From the NCBI GenBank assembly GCA_922989275.2, contig OV277857.1, positions 8,990,001 to 9,054,000 of the forward strand: a DNA stretch of 64,000 bases, written 5' to 3'. Both the position numbers and the translations under genes were made by a program. Positions 26,401 to 41,400 of the stretch are shown here, piece by piece. Positions within the stretch are counted from its first letter, which is position 1. Each line of letters begins with the position of its first letter. This DNA comes from Gari tellinella (Eukaryota > Mollusca > Bivalvia > Cardiida > Psammobiidae). The notes under the pieces are model-generated. The model worked only from the letters and a program-made list of their open reading frames with translations. It was not told where the DNA came from and did no database searches.

Positions 26401-29400
26401 CAAAAAAATTTCTTCCAAGTTCAAACAGCAGTTTACAGTACTGTTGGTAAACGGGCGCAACCGATCATTATCCGTCTCTTTGCATGAAACCAGTATAATT
26501 TTTTAAACAGTGTATACCCTGATTAAGGAGCCGTCTGATCAGGGGCTGTACTGTTTTTGTTATTGATATATTTCTTTTTAATTTCATTTTTCCAATTTTG
26601 TTCTTATAACAGAAATCTCCTAAAGAAGATAAACTTTCAAATTTAATTGTCTGCTTTAAGTTTCATGTCAAGATGTGGGAAACTGTTCCTACGGGTCTTT
26701 TATCAAGACAGAGTTGAGACATGGAACGTGCATCAATATTTTTTAAAGCAAGCTGAAAGTAATGAGGACATTTCCCAAATGGGATTTCTCTCAACTGTCA
26801 GTCTACTTTAAGTCATGTCAAGCTGACATTTATTGAGTTTACTCAAATTTTTTTTTTTTACTATTTAGAGGTGTTTTGTCAATGTACATGTATTGCAATA
26901 TGACAAACAGTGCAGACCCTGATCAAAGGGCTCCTTTAGGAGCCCTCTGATTTGGGTCGTCACTGTTTGTATGGGGAAAGTGCACTCTGCACAGGTACAA
27001 TATTTTGCAAAGGGTGTGTTACTAGGGTTCAAATGGTTAAAGACATGAAAAGGTGTTTTTATGAAGAAAAGGATGAACACAGATGTGGATGACAATACAA
27101 TACTGAGTAACACTGCTTTCAACTTACCTGAGCATGATACAAACTTAAGCTCCTTGCTTTGTGTAGTGGGATTAAAACTTTTGTTAAAAATTGCTTGTGC
27201 TCCGACTTCAGTGGTAATGCAAAGCCATTGATAATGCTGAAAGAAAATTGAGAAAAATTCACAATTAGAGACTAATATGAGTGTTTTCTTCTGACTTGTC
27301 CGAGTTATTTTTAGGATGGAACATTCTAAAACTTTAAAAGGGATGAGTATCATACTCAATGATTTCTCTACAGCCAGTTAGAGATACGGATAGCTGTAAT
27401 TTTTTAGCGTAATGTACAGTAGAGAAGACATTATTCATTCCCATTTAAACTCAAATGCAATGCACTCAACATTAATCTGAGTGGCAAACAGGTTGGTACC
27501 TGATCAGATGCCGGATTACCTGGGGTCTGATCTGGCTCCAACCTGTTTGCAATGGAAATAATAGTTCTAGTATATAAATGCGTTTATTGGGAAAGAATAA
27601 AATATCAGCAAAGTAAACCCAGAGGTCTTGTGCTGCACAAGGATCATACTTATCTCAAGTAGGAAAGTGTATGATTATATATTCGATGTTAGCTTGCTTG
27701 CCTATTTACCATTATTAACTATTCTGTTCTAAAAATAACTCAGAAAAATTGGATAAAACAAACATTACTTTTCAGACCACAATTTTTTCTTCTGTAAATT
27801 GTTTATTTGTTGTTTGTTTTTTGTTGTTGTTTTTAGCTGAACTGAAAATATGTTTCACTAAAACCTATTTTGTTATTACTTACATGTATATTAGTTTATT
27901 TAATCTGATCTCGACTTCTGCTTCAATCAACATCAACAAAAATACAGTAAAACCTCTCTATTACGACCACTTAATTTATAATTGTGGTAATAAGCAGGTT
28001 TTAAAGGCAGGTGACTGAGTAAACCAAGATGAACGTAAAACAGAAAGCTCCTTTAGGAGCTTTCTGATTTACATTCACCTTGCTTTAAGGTGTCACCTGT
28101 ATTTAATGAACCAAATTAGCCCTGTATTAGTGGTTATAATAGAGGGGTTTTACTGTATGTACATAGAGATAGCTCAAGATCCAATACAACATCTGTTACT
28201 AAGGTCAGTTGGTCAATAGTCTCTGACCACAGCTTTGGGCATTTGTCTATAGATAACAAGCTTTAACCCTTATCTCACTGAATATTCATATCCAATACTC
28301 CACCCACTGTGAAAGTCTATCAGCAGAACAATTATATTGGCTAGTAAAGTAAGAAAAACTTTCTTTACGAAAGAATTCATATTCATTTCAGACAGATTCT
28401 GTACAAAAACTGTAGATCCTGATATAGATAAAAGGAGCTTTTTGCTTTACTTTCATCTTGTTTTAGGCACTTGCCGTAAACACATTCAGAGAGGTGAGTT
28501 GCCCTCATGGCTTTGAAGCAATAGGTGAACACATGGCTAACAGTGTACTGAAGATCAAGCTACAATGCTCCCTCCCTACAACGGCCCTCCAAACAACGAT
28601 TCCCTTCTTACATCAAGGCTTGCTGCTGTTCCCCAAACAAGACAAATATGTCCAACACGTTTTTGACAGAAGAAACATAAAGAAGAGTGACAAACAGTTT
28701 GAACCCAGATCAGACGCCGCTTTATGCGGCGTCTGATCTGGGTTCAAACTGTTAGCAAATGTATCCTAACTTATCTAAGGTAATTAATAGTCCCTCCGTA
28801 TAACAACTCCCTCCAACTAACACATACAATGTTTGTCTCCTGTTGGGGGTTGGTGTAGAGAGGGAGTAATCTAACTACATAATGCATGTCACTGGTACTC
28901 ACCTGCCTAAAATCTCTAACAATTCCCCTACCCCATTAAATGATTCTGTCTCATATATAAACCTGAAATATACAATACACAAATATTGCTATCACATTTT
29001 TTCTAATCAATTAAGGTTTAAATAATCAATGAGCAGTGATATCTATGCATGCTAGAAACATACAAGTTAGTAGTAAATTTTATTTACATGTAAGACAATA
29101 TTCTTACAAAGTGTATAAACTCCCCCATAACTCTAAAATCTGTTTCTTGTTTTGAAGACAGATGACCAGACATAAAGCAGGTTGAAAGTAAAGCAGAATG
29201 CACCTGCTTCACTTTCAGCCTGCTTCAAGATACCAGGGTTTTCCCGGACGCAGGTTTCCTGCATCTTGGACGCAATTCTGTCACCTGGGACTCCTATTTG
29301 TCCAACCCCAAGGGTCCCCAGGACCCTCAAATCTTTGACCACATTTTACTCCAAACCCGCAAATTCTCAGATATGTAGATACTGATGTGGGGTATGCTTC

Positions 29401-32400
29401 ATATACCATCAGAGATTAATCATAAATTTGCACTGTTAAACAGTTTACAAAGGTTTTGCAATTTATTTGTCAACATTGTAATGCATTTACAAATTAAATT
29501 AATTTGGGACCCCCAAATATGCTGAGGGACTCTCAAAGTGAAAGGTTTGAGGGTCCTTAGGACTCTCATTTACAAAATACAAGGGAAAACCCTGAGATAC
29601 CATCTGCTTGGATAACGGAAACATTTTTATGGTGCATATTCATGACAGTAGAAATACTAGAAAATCATTAAATGTACTATTTTCTTTAGTGAAGGAAAAT
29701 TTTACGGACATAAAAAGGTATAACTATGGGGTAATGTGTTAATTGCAGTGGTCACAGTCCTAGCAGTGTCCTTTTTTTAGCCATGAACACTTCATAGCAA
29801 GATTTTCGAATCTTTCATTAACATTTTATCATGTATATCTTTCATTTTTACTTTAAATTGAAATGAAATTGAAATGCAAATATTTTTATGCTCAAAGTGC
29901 AAGGAAATATGACAAATCATTAAAACTTGACAGCTCTTCCTGATTGGTGATAACAGTTTGTTTTCATTGACATGAGGCAGTAAAAGATAGACTGTTGACA
30001 ATATCAGGGCTACAGATAAGGGGTGTATTTCAAAATTTAAAATCTTTATTTCCGCATAAACCCAATGGTGTCACTACTCATTAGAATTGTCTCTTTGAGA
30101 CAATTCTAATCAGTAGTGGCACCATAGGATTTAGTGCTGAAATGAGTGAGAAAATGGATGTTATCTGGAGCCCTGGAGACATGCATATAGGTGTATTAAC
30201 TCATTCATCCCTGGATTTTAAAATGGACAAATCCAGTTTCCAATAAAGTCTAATACAATATATTACAAACTTACTTATAATGTAGACCTAGATCAGAGGG
30301 CTCCTTTAGGAGCCCTCTGATCTGGGTCTTTACTGTTTAGTTAAGAACATGTGTACTCTGCACACACTCTGTTTGTAAATGATGAGTAAACTTGTCACTG
30401 GGGTTCATAGTCAATTTCGAAAATGCATCAATATTAGCAGGCTAAATGAGACACTGTCTCATTAAAACTAGAAAACTGTATAGAAAAGAAACAATTGTCT
30501 GAAAGCTTAGTGATCAAAATCTGTAAGGGACTATTTTATGAAGAAGTGTGGAAATAGTTTAACCCTTTACGCCATAAATACACCTTTTAATGCTTTTAAT
30601 CATTCATACACTAAGGAAAGTAATCCTCAGTTAAAAAAGCCCTGCAGATGAAATATTTCCAGTACCTTTCCAGACATGGGCTTAAAACAGGATGAATGTA
30701 AAGCAGAGTGCTCCTTTAGGAGCATTCTACTTTACTTTTGACCTGTGAAAATGGTATCCTGTTTTCAAAACTAGAACAGGTTTAAAAACTTCAGCATACA
30801 ATGCAACTACAATCTTTGCAACAATTTGTTAGGTTGATATATCTGAAAATTCATTCACAAGAATGTCAGCCGGTGTGGATCCAGATAAAACACCATTTTT
30901 TTTAGTAAATGATCTGCACCCAAACTGTTTGCAAAACTTATCTCAAACTTGCCAATAGTACGCAGAAGATTAATGACAAATTCCTGTTATTTGCAGGACG
31001 AAAATAATGCAGAGCCCTAAAAGAGAGGTTCCAGCATTATTATCGTCCTGAAGTAAACGACTACTTGCTACTAGGACAGCCATTGAATCTTTTCTAATTT
31101 TTAACCCTTTCCACCCTTGTCAGTTTTTTGTTTTAGACAGGTGGTTGCTTAAAACAGGCTGAGCGCAGCTTTTTGCTTTACTTCCAATCTGCTTTACACA
31201 TTCATGTGTCAGATTAAGGGCTGCCATTTCTCCGGATTTTTCCTAAATCTTCGGATTTTTTTTCTAGTACACAGTAGCTTAAAGTAGGCTGAAAGTAAAG
31301 CAGAATGTGCTTTACTTCCAGCCTGCTTTAAGCAGCCACGTGTCAACAAAACTAGACATAGGCGATGGGGTAAGGGTAAGATTCGTAAAATAGCACTTGA
31401 AAAATGCAATTTTGGAAATCTTAGGATTTTTTATGTCAACTTATGGCAGCCCTGCAGATTACAGGGGAAGTTTTCTGTGGTTCTTTACCAGGACATGGTA
31501 TAAGTGTGCTAAGTTAGCGCATTTCAGAATATTACGTAACTAGGTACACCATCATGTATTCTCCCAAACACACGCAACACCTCTAATAATTACCTCAGGT
31601 TCCAAGTATCACAAAACACTTAACTCCATAGCCTGTTTCTAGTACTGAATATAGGTGACCACTTAAAGCAGGCTGAAAGTAAAGCAGAATGTGCCTTAAG
31701 GCACATTCTTCTTTACTTTCAGTCTGCTTTAAGCTACCATCCGCTAGAATATAGAAATTGTTTCTTATAATACATATTCATGACTGTATAGATTGGAACC
31801 ATTTTCTTCAGTGAAGGAATAGATTAAATGTGCTAAAAGGCGCTTCTATGGACTAAAGTGATTTACTTAAACTGTTTTGACTAGAAGTAATTTTTCGTCT
31901 GTACCATATGTGGTTCACAAGCAAATGCATTGTACTTACCTAAGAAATATATTATTAATTTGTTTTCTAATGAAAGCTCTCAATCCTAGGAATTTTCCAT
32001 ATATCCTATGTAGCACTGTTTTAAGAAAATCTCTTTCTCTTGGATCCTCACTGTCGAACAACTCAAGTAACTGAAATGAAAAATTAGAATATTAGAAACA
32101 TTGACATTTCAATTAATTTAAAAAGATGAGATTAAAGACTGATGCAAAATATAAATTTAATTCATGTTTAATTGCCAAAAGCAGTCAATGATCCCTACAG
32201 TGGTGTTATACCTTATTCTATCAAATAAATGTTTGCAAAAACAATTATTTCCATTGCAAACAGTTAATAGCCAGATCAGACACCAGGTAACCTGTGTCTG
32301 ATCAGTCTCAAAACCGCTTGCACCTGATTTATGGATAAAATCAGTTCATTTCTTAATAAACAGTCTGATTTAGCGGCGAATGACGAAACAATAACTAAGC

Positions 32401-35400
32401 AATTTAGTTTATATATTCTCCATTCAAATAATCAATTTACAATCTTTACAATAGATCAAAATCTTTGGAATGATGCCAAACACTAATACAATACCAAATA
32501 TCACAATGAAAGTTGACCTACTATACTAGCAATACAAGAAAGCATTGATTAATTCGTTCTTTAATGCTCAAGGTTTAACCCATTACACCATATAATGTAT
32601 GCCCTTTTATGCCTTAAAATTTATTCCTCCATAAAAGAAAATATTTCCACTTAAACAGTCATGTATAAATGTATCAAAAGAAATACGTTCTATATCCTAG
32701 CAGATGGTAGATTAAAGCAGACTGTAAGTAAAGCAGAATGCACCTACAGGTGCATTCTGCTTTACTTTCAGCCTGCTTTTAAGTGGTTAATATCCGGTTT
32801 TCAAAACTAGAACCAGGCTATGGAGTAAAGGGTTAACATAAGATAAACTGTATAGTTTCAAGTTTTATCATATAAAATTAAAACAAATAAATCTGATATG
32901 TATACAGTTCTTATAGGGAATCAATGGTCCCATGTAGATGAAGTGCTTTGTTTGAATTGGGGTACACAAACTACTATGTAAAATTGGTGTGTATATATAC
33001 ATGTACCTACAAACTGTTCGTTACCTTGCTAAAATCTCTCGCCTACTATCACTTGAGTCAAACATATCCGTTTTTCAAAATTTAAACATGGTTAAGCTTT
33101 ATTTTGTCTTATTAAAGCAAAATAAAGGTAAAGCAGAAAGCTCCTATAGGAGCTTTCTGCTCTACTTTCATCTTGTCTTAACCTACCATCTGGACTAAAA
33201 AGCTATCAATAAATAATAAATTATGTAATTTTTTGGAGGAAAGGTGGCCTATGGTGCTTATGCAGAAGAAAGGATAATATGGAGCTCTGAAATTGGTTGT
33301 TACTTAACAGTAAAATCATACTTACTTGAAGAACAAACTTTTGATCAATAAACTTCTTTGCATGGCTGGGTTGAAAGTCAGGAGATTCAAGAAAACGGAG
33401 AAAAAATTCATACACAATCTGAAATGACAAATGAAGAATATCAGAATATAATCAAGAATCCAACTTGTTCACCTAAAAACCTATCAGCAATGTGTAGGAT
33501 TTGAGAATGATGGTCTGTTGTCCGATTGTTCAGGACAAGTATCAGTGAGTTTGGGCAAGTTTAATAAATACAGTAAAACCTCTCTATTACAACCACTATT
33601 TTATGCTAATTATCCAGAGTTTATGGCAGGTGGCTGCTTAAATCAAGGTGAATGTAAAACAGAAAGCTCCTATAGGAGCTTTCTGTTTTACGTTCACCTT
33701 GCTTTAAGCTGTCACCTGTCTTAGCTTTCTTTTAGGTAAGGAGATTTTACTGTAGTTCAGAAGTAATAGCTTAGATAACAAATGTTTCATAGTAGGCAGA
33801 GTTTTACATATGAATACTAAGCCAGTTTGAGAACACAGCATAGGCATGGAAGGGGGCTTCTATGAGGAATTGATAATTGATAAATGAGTAAAATGGCATT
33901 TCTATGGAGAGAGCAAGTTACTTAGTAACTACTGATCCTATTTTGAACAGAATTTTAATTCTGGAACAGAAGCAGAATATGACACTACTACTTAGCAATC
34001 TAAGAATCAAAACAAGAGCCCCATGGGGCATATTTCGCTCACCATATTAGTTTCAGAGAAGAAGACGTTTGAAAATTTCACTATATAACTCTATGTAAAA
34101 CTGTGACCCCCGGGGCGGGGCCAATTTTGACCCCAGGGGCATAATTTGAACAAACTTGATAGAGGACCTGTAGGGGATGCTATGTGCCAAATATCTAAGC
34201 TCTGGCCCTTGTAGTTTCAGAGAAAAGATTTTTTAAGGTTTCATAGAAAAAAAATCTATTTTTAGCTCCTGTGACCTAGTTATGCAACCGACCAGAACCA
34301 TTTGAACAATTTTGGTATAGGACATCTAGAAGTGTAACCATGCCAAATATCAAGGCTCTGGCCATATTAGTTTCAGAGAAGAAGACGTCGGACACAGGGT
34401 CATCCCAATAGCTCACCTTGAGCCTTTGGCTCAGGTGAGCTAATGAGTATTAAGTTTACTATGGATGTTCTTGACCCATTGCCCCATAGCCTAATTCTAG
34501 TTTTGGAATATATAACCATTTTCAGCAGGCTGAAAGTAAAGCAGAATGTGCCTTAAGCTCATTCTCCTTTACTTTCAGCCTGCTTTAAGCTGCCATCTAC
34601 TAGGATATAGAAAACAGTTCTTATCACTGTATAAATTTGAACTATTTTACTCAGTGGAGAAATAAATTGAAGGCGTAAAAAGGAGTATTTATGTGTTAAT
34701 GGGTTAAGAAAGTGTGTCTTCGAGAGTGAATCAGAGGGCAAAAGAAAGTATCAATCAATTAGTGCATGAAATTTGAGATGCATCTAGGAGACTTATACCT
34801 ATAATCATTCATCTGTCTGACAGCTAGGAAATCCTGTGTCGGGTCCAGGGAAAAAATTATAAGTAACCTTAGAGTAGCTTAATTAACCCTTCTATTACAA
34901 TCAAACTTAACTCATTAAATAAGTACGGGATTTTAGTACAATGTTTGCTTAATGCAGGATATAAATAAAGCTCTAGGAGCTTTCTGCATTTCTTTTATCC
35001 TGCTTTAAGCAGTCAACCTATTTTTTGAGAATTCAATTTGAACATAATGATATATATATAGGGAGTTCTGATTAGTTGCTTAAAATGAGTTTGATTTTAC
35101 ATGTATTTCAGAATGAAATAAAAGTTGGCTATTGAAATAGGTCTAGATTAAGTGATTCCAAATGGACTTAGCAGTTACAGGTTATTTAGATGACACTTTG
35201 ACAAAAACTTCCTAGCAAACGCCTAAAGTCTTGCAGACGAACTAATTAAATACAAAAGTAGGGAACATAGTAAACAGATAAAGATTGAACCTAAGAGAAA
35301 TCAATAAACAAAGTGATACTGTGGATGTGTCTGAAGAGTGAGATACGCAACAAGATGCAAACACAATGCAAAAAAAAATTAAGAAAAATACAACTTTTTG

Positions 35401-38400
35401 AAAATTGAATTTTGAAAAATTACTCTTTAATGTGAGTGGGCCCTGGCAAACAGTTTATAGCCTGATTTGATGCTGGGTTCCAGTGTTTGATCTGGCTCCG
35501 AAATGTTTGCAATTAAAATAATTGTTTCAATTTGGCCGAACATGTGTTAAGCTACTATTTAAAAGATGATACATTTATAGAATTGATGACAGATGACAGC
35601 TTTATTCAGAGCTGAACCTTCTCCATGACTTTTGCACTGCTTTTAAAAGTCACCTGTCTTTAAAGATCACGATGCATCTTCATTCAGTGGTCATTAGAAA
35701 CATATTTGACTGTACAAACATGGTCATTGGGTTTGGTTTGGTTTGGTTAACGTCCCTTCCTGCCCTCTATGGGCTAATTGGACACCCCAGAAGTTGGGGG
35801 AAAAATTATGTCTGCGCTGTATACTACCAAAGTGTACCAGTAATAGTGAAACATTATTCTTTCCCAATAAACGCATTTACATTAAAACTAATATTTCTAT
35901 TGCAAACAGTTTGGAGCCAGATCAGACGCCGGGTAACCCGGCGTCGGATCAGGCTCAAAACTCTTTGCCACTCAGATTAACAGGGATAGTCAGAAATGTC
36001 AAAAAGTTGTCCTTTACCGCTTTTTAATGCAATGCGTTTGCATTTTGTTTGCGTTTAAACAGGAAAGAATAACGTATTCTTCACTGAAGGAGAGATGACA
36101 ATGTTCAGTACAGTGTTTATTACCTGTAGATGTGGCCATGAAGCCTCTAAAGTTGGCTCATCCTCCTCAGGGTCAAACTCTGGGTTGTCATTGGGAGGTA
36201 ACGTTCTGAATATATTACAAGCAATCTGAAAATAAACAAATAAATATGGTAAATAAAAGATTCATTGAAAAATCTGTTTTCATGCCCATCAGTATTAATG
36301 TCCATGCCAATAAGTTCTGCTTATCCATTACCCCATAGCCTATTTCTAATCTAGTTCTGAAAGCAGGTGACAGTTTACACAGGTTTGAAAGTAATTTACT
36401 AAAGTAGAATGCGCCATAAGGCACATTCTGTTTTACTTTCAGCTTCTTTAAGCTACCAAATGCTAAGATGAAGAAAATATTTCAAATAACCAGGTACATC
36501 TTCAAGACTATAAAGAGGAACTATTGAAGAAATACATTAACCCTTAGCCTGCCACTCACGACTATAGCTCCATATGCAAACAGCTTGGATCCGGATGAGA
36601 CGCCGAGTAACTCGGCGTCTCATCCGGATCCAAGCTGTTTGACACTCGGACAATATTGTCAGCAATTTTGAGCAACTTTGAAGCACTTTGAAACTTGAAG
36701 CAGACGAGAAATATAGCAGACGACAATTTATTTGGCGGGCTAAGGGTTAAAGGCATACTAGGGTTACCAGTGGAGTAATGGGTTAAATAGCAAATTTCAA
36801 GAGAGCTGTTACAGTGTAATGAAGTTCTAGATTAATCTATTGATGGCAATCAAACCAGATAACAACTTTCTATAACCAAGCACCTATGTCTATTGAAAAT
36901 ACTATCAATAATCAATACTTCAATTATAGTAAATGAATGTTACATATTTTACAATAAATTATCCCATTACCCCATAGATACGCCTTTTTACCCCTATAAT
37001 TTATTCCTCTACTGAAAGAAATAGTTCCATTTTTTATACAGTCATGAATATGCCCTATAAGAAATACCTTCCACATCTTAGCAGATTGAAGCTAAAAGCA
37101 GACTGAAAGTAAAAGCAGAATGTGCCTAAGGCACATTCTGCTTTACTTTCAGCCTTCTTTGAGTGGTTACCTATCTTCAATTCTTAAAACAGGATATGAG
37201 AAATGAGTTAAGGTCATGGAACTAATGTTAACTTTATATTTGCATTAAGGTACTACAGTTAATTAACCCATTACCAAAAAATACGCCTTTAATTTATTCC
37301 TAGTCCTACACTGATGGATATAGTTCCATCTTTATACAGACAGGAACAATTTTTTCTATGTTCTAGCAGACGGTAGCCTAAAGCTGGTTGAAGTAAAGCA
37401 GAATGCACATGTCACTACAAATCAGAAACTTGTTTGACCCCATGTCAGTATGTGCCTTTGACGTTAACAATCAGATAAGACAATACAGTAATGCCCCTTC
37501 TCATACAACCATTCAAAGAATGAGCCAATTACAGTGTTATAGGCAGCTGACAGCTTAAAGCAGAATGGATGTGAAGCAGAAAGCTCATACGGGGTCCATT
37601 ATCCTTAAAGCAGCTTTACTGGTATCTTGCTTTACGTCACAAGCTGCATTTTACATAAACCTTCCAGGGCTCCAGATAAGGGGAGTATTTCAAAAACTAA
37701 AATGTTTATTTCTGCTTTAATCCCTATGGTATTACTACTCATTAGAATCGTCTCTTCGAGACAATTCTAATGAGTAGTAACACTACAGGATTTGGTGCTA
37801 AAATAAATGAGAAAATGTTGGATTTCTGCAGTATACCCCCTCTTATCAGGAGCTCTGGGGCCCTTCCTCAGAGTTATCATAACAGTATGGTTTAACCCTT
37901 TACTGTTTATAGTGCTGGAACTTTATAAACACTTGGACAACAGTGAAGACTCGGAACACAACGTTCCTGTAGGGGAACTGCAGTGTTTGTCATACTTTAA
38001 TACTTTGAGAATAACACCCTTGAGTCAATTTCAATTTTGTTAATTGGTCATTTATCAGAAAAAGAAAAGTTCCCTTGAAAATTCAGCATCATAATAGTAA
38101 ACTTATTAAACAATGCAATGTCAAGGATCTCCCTCTCTCTCTGTGACTATAAATAAGAAAACAATTTTATAAATAAAATACTTTTTTTCTATACTTATAA
38201 AACACAGCTGTATGTAAACAAGTTTGATCCGTACAGGATACAGATCATTTCTTTCCCTGACCAGGTCTGAGGATATCATATCTACTTGAGGATCAAACCA
38301 ATTCCAACTTAGCTGCTTAAGGGTTAAAACAAATCTACTTGTCGGCAATCAAATCCAATGAAATCAATAGCATACTGCAACTGTGATCAAAATACCTCAG

Positions 38401-41400
38401 TTGTACTGCTGCCAAAATGGTTTGGTTTTATAGTGGAACCCCTCCAAACCGGAACCTCTAAATACTGGAATTCTCTCTAAATCCAACATAAACTTTGGTT
38501 CCGTTTCCAACCCTTCTTTATTTTTACCCATTACACCATAAATACACATTTTTAGGTGCACTGAAGAAAAAAAGTTTATAAATTCTAGCAGATGATAGCT
38601 TAAAGCAGGTTGAAAGTAAAGCAGAATGCGCCTTTAGGCGCATTCTGCTTTACTTTCAACCTGCTCTGTGTGGTCAGCTATCTTCCATACTAGAAACAAG
38701 CTATTTGGTCATGGGTTAAAACCCCTCTAAACTGGAAACCCCTCTAAACAATAAATGTTTGGTCCCCACACATATCCGATTTAGAGGGGTTACACTGTAT
38801 ACCTATCATGCTGCACATACATGCAATAAGGAATGCAATCCTATTTAACTCTAAGAGTGCTTACCATGACTTGACATGCATCACAAACAGTTTGGATCCT
38901 GATCAGATGCCGAGTTACTCGGCGTCTGATCAGGATCCAAACTGATTTGTCACTTGATTTGTATCTCTTATCTACACAAAGGACCATCTTAATTCAGAAT
39001 TTGAGCAGACAACAGTTATTATGAAACAAATAAATATTTATTCAGCTTTAAAAGAGTTTATGAGTGATATGGATGGAAAGAATTAGCAACAAGTTATAAG
39101 CGTAACCCTTCAAGAGCTTCAATTACAATAAAGAATTCTACACCATTCAAATCAATAGTTTAACCCATTACCCCATAGTCTGGTTCTACAGTTGAAGACA
39201 TGTGACAACTTAATGCAGGTTAAAAGTAAAGCAGAATGTGCCTAAATTGAACATTTTGCTGTACTTATTGCCTGCTTTAAGCTACCATCTGCTACTACTA
39301 GGATATAGAAAGTAATTTTTATAGTGCATATTTATTAATGACGAACAAATGAAAAAAAAAATTCAATGGAGGAATAAATTAAGTCAAAGCCTGTATTAAC
39401 TCTTTCCTCCCTGAAACTTTAAATGGAAAATTCCATTTTTCATTTTAGTTTAGTCCATTTCTGACTTTTAAGGGTTGTTTTTGTCAATATTTGGCATTAT
39501 GACAAACAGTGAAGACCCTGATCAGAGGGCTCCTTTCGGAGCCCTCTGATCTGGGTCTTCACTGTTTGCACAGGACAAGTGTACTATTCACATGTACACT
39601 GTTTGAAGAGGACGCCTATAAGCGGGACTAGGGTTCAAAGGGTTAACCAACGTCCCAATATATACACCTTATTTAATATTATACCTTTAATGGATTTGTT
39701 CTTTCACTAAAGAAAATAGTTCCTCTTTAAATAAACAATAATGAATATATATAATATTATACACAACAAGAAACATTTCCTATATCCCAGCAGATGGTAG
39801 CTGAAGTTAAAGCAGTCTGAAAGTACATCAAGGCCCATTCTGCTTCCCTTCCAATCTACTCTTAGTAAGTCACTGTCTTTAAAACTAGAAACAGGCCCTG
39901 GCTTAAACGATTATTTCAAAAGTGAACACACAGTTTGTGTGTGGTTAAGACTGGTGGTAACTTAGAGCAGGACAAGAGTTGAAAGCAGAAAACCTCTGCA
40001 GAAGCTTTCTGTGAGTCAACATTGTTTTAACCCATTACCCCATAGCATGTTTGAATATTGAAAACAGTTGACCACTTAAAGCAGGTTGAAAATAAATGCT
40101 TACTTTCAGTCTACTTTAAGCCGTCATCTGCTAGGATATAGAAAATATTCATATTCATCATGACTGTATAAATTGGAAGTGTTTACCGTAATGGGTTAAA
40201 GGATCATGGCCATTTCAAATACTGGATTTGATTTTTAAAAAATTTGAAATAATTAAATCTACTTAGCCATATTCCCAAAACTTGTGTGTCTGACCGAAGC
40301 ATGATTTAGTCTTAAGACATTGGATACCATGTAAACCGTAATTATATTTTAGCTTTTACAATTTTAGAAACTTAGCTATGCTAGCAGGTAGTGATGTTTG
40401 GATCATCTTTCAAAACTGAAAATCAATCTATTTTTACACTCCCAGTTTTGCAACAATCCATTACATGATAAGCTGCTTACTTAATTCCTGCTTTCAAAAG
40501 CTTTAAGTTCTCCCTGACCTGAATATCAGACATGAGTCTCCCTTTGAATGGCCATAAAATGTCTCAATTGAGATAACACTTAAATTTGTTAACAGAATTC
40601 CTAGTACAAGAGCTCCAGATAAAAGTATTTCAAAAAACGAAAATCTTTATTTCTGCATTAAACCCATGGTGTTACTACTCATTAGAATTGTCTCTTCGAG
40701 ACGATTCTAATGAGTAGTAACACCTAGGATTTGGTGCTGAAATGATCGAGAAAATCATTTAAATGTTGGGATTTTTTCAGTTTAGCAGTCCCTCTTATCT
40801 GGAGCCCTGATTCCAATGCACAGTAACTATCGATTGTTAATTGATTATCAGTTAACAGAGGTGCTCGGTTATCTACTGTAATTATAGTGGAGAATCTGTT
40901 ATTCTTTCCCGTTTAAACGCAAACGTAAAACACTAAAACGTAGAAAAGAACAACTTTTGGACAATTCTGATAATTTTTGTTTATCTTGGTGGCAAACAGT
41001 TTGGAGCCTGATTAGACGCCGGGTTACCGGGCGTCTGGTCTGGCTCCAAACTGTTTGCAATCGAAATAATGGTTTTAGCGTAAACGTGTTTATTGGGAAA
41101 GAATAACGTTTTCTCCACTGTACCTGGTTCAATTCCTATCAATACTAGCAATTTATTGTTTGGATTAACTGTTTACCCTATAGATACACCCTTTTACACC
41201 TTTAATTTAATCTTGCCTGAGAATAATAGTTTAACTTAATACATGTAGAGTCATAAGTATACACCAATAGATATATTTCCAATATCCTAGCAGATGGTAG
41301 TTTAAAGCAGACTGAAATTAAAGCAGAATGTGCCTTAACCCATTATAAACCACATAAATATGCCTTTTTTTACACCCCTAAATTCTAATTTATTCCTCCC

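Noticed and set aside
26865..27359. 164-codon minus-strand open frame as a gene
   Set aside because: It is the real 109-nt PPP2R5 exon read in the wrong frame, with a B element and intron sequence.
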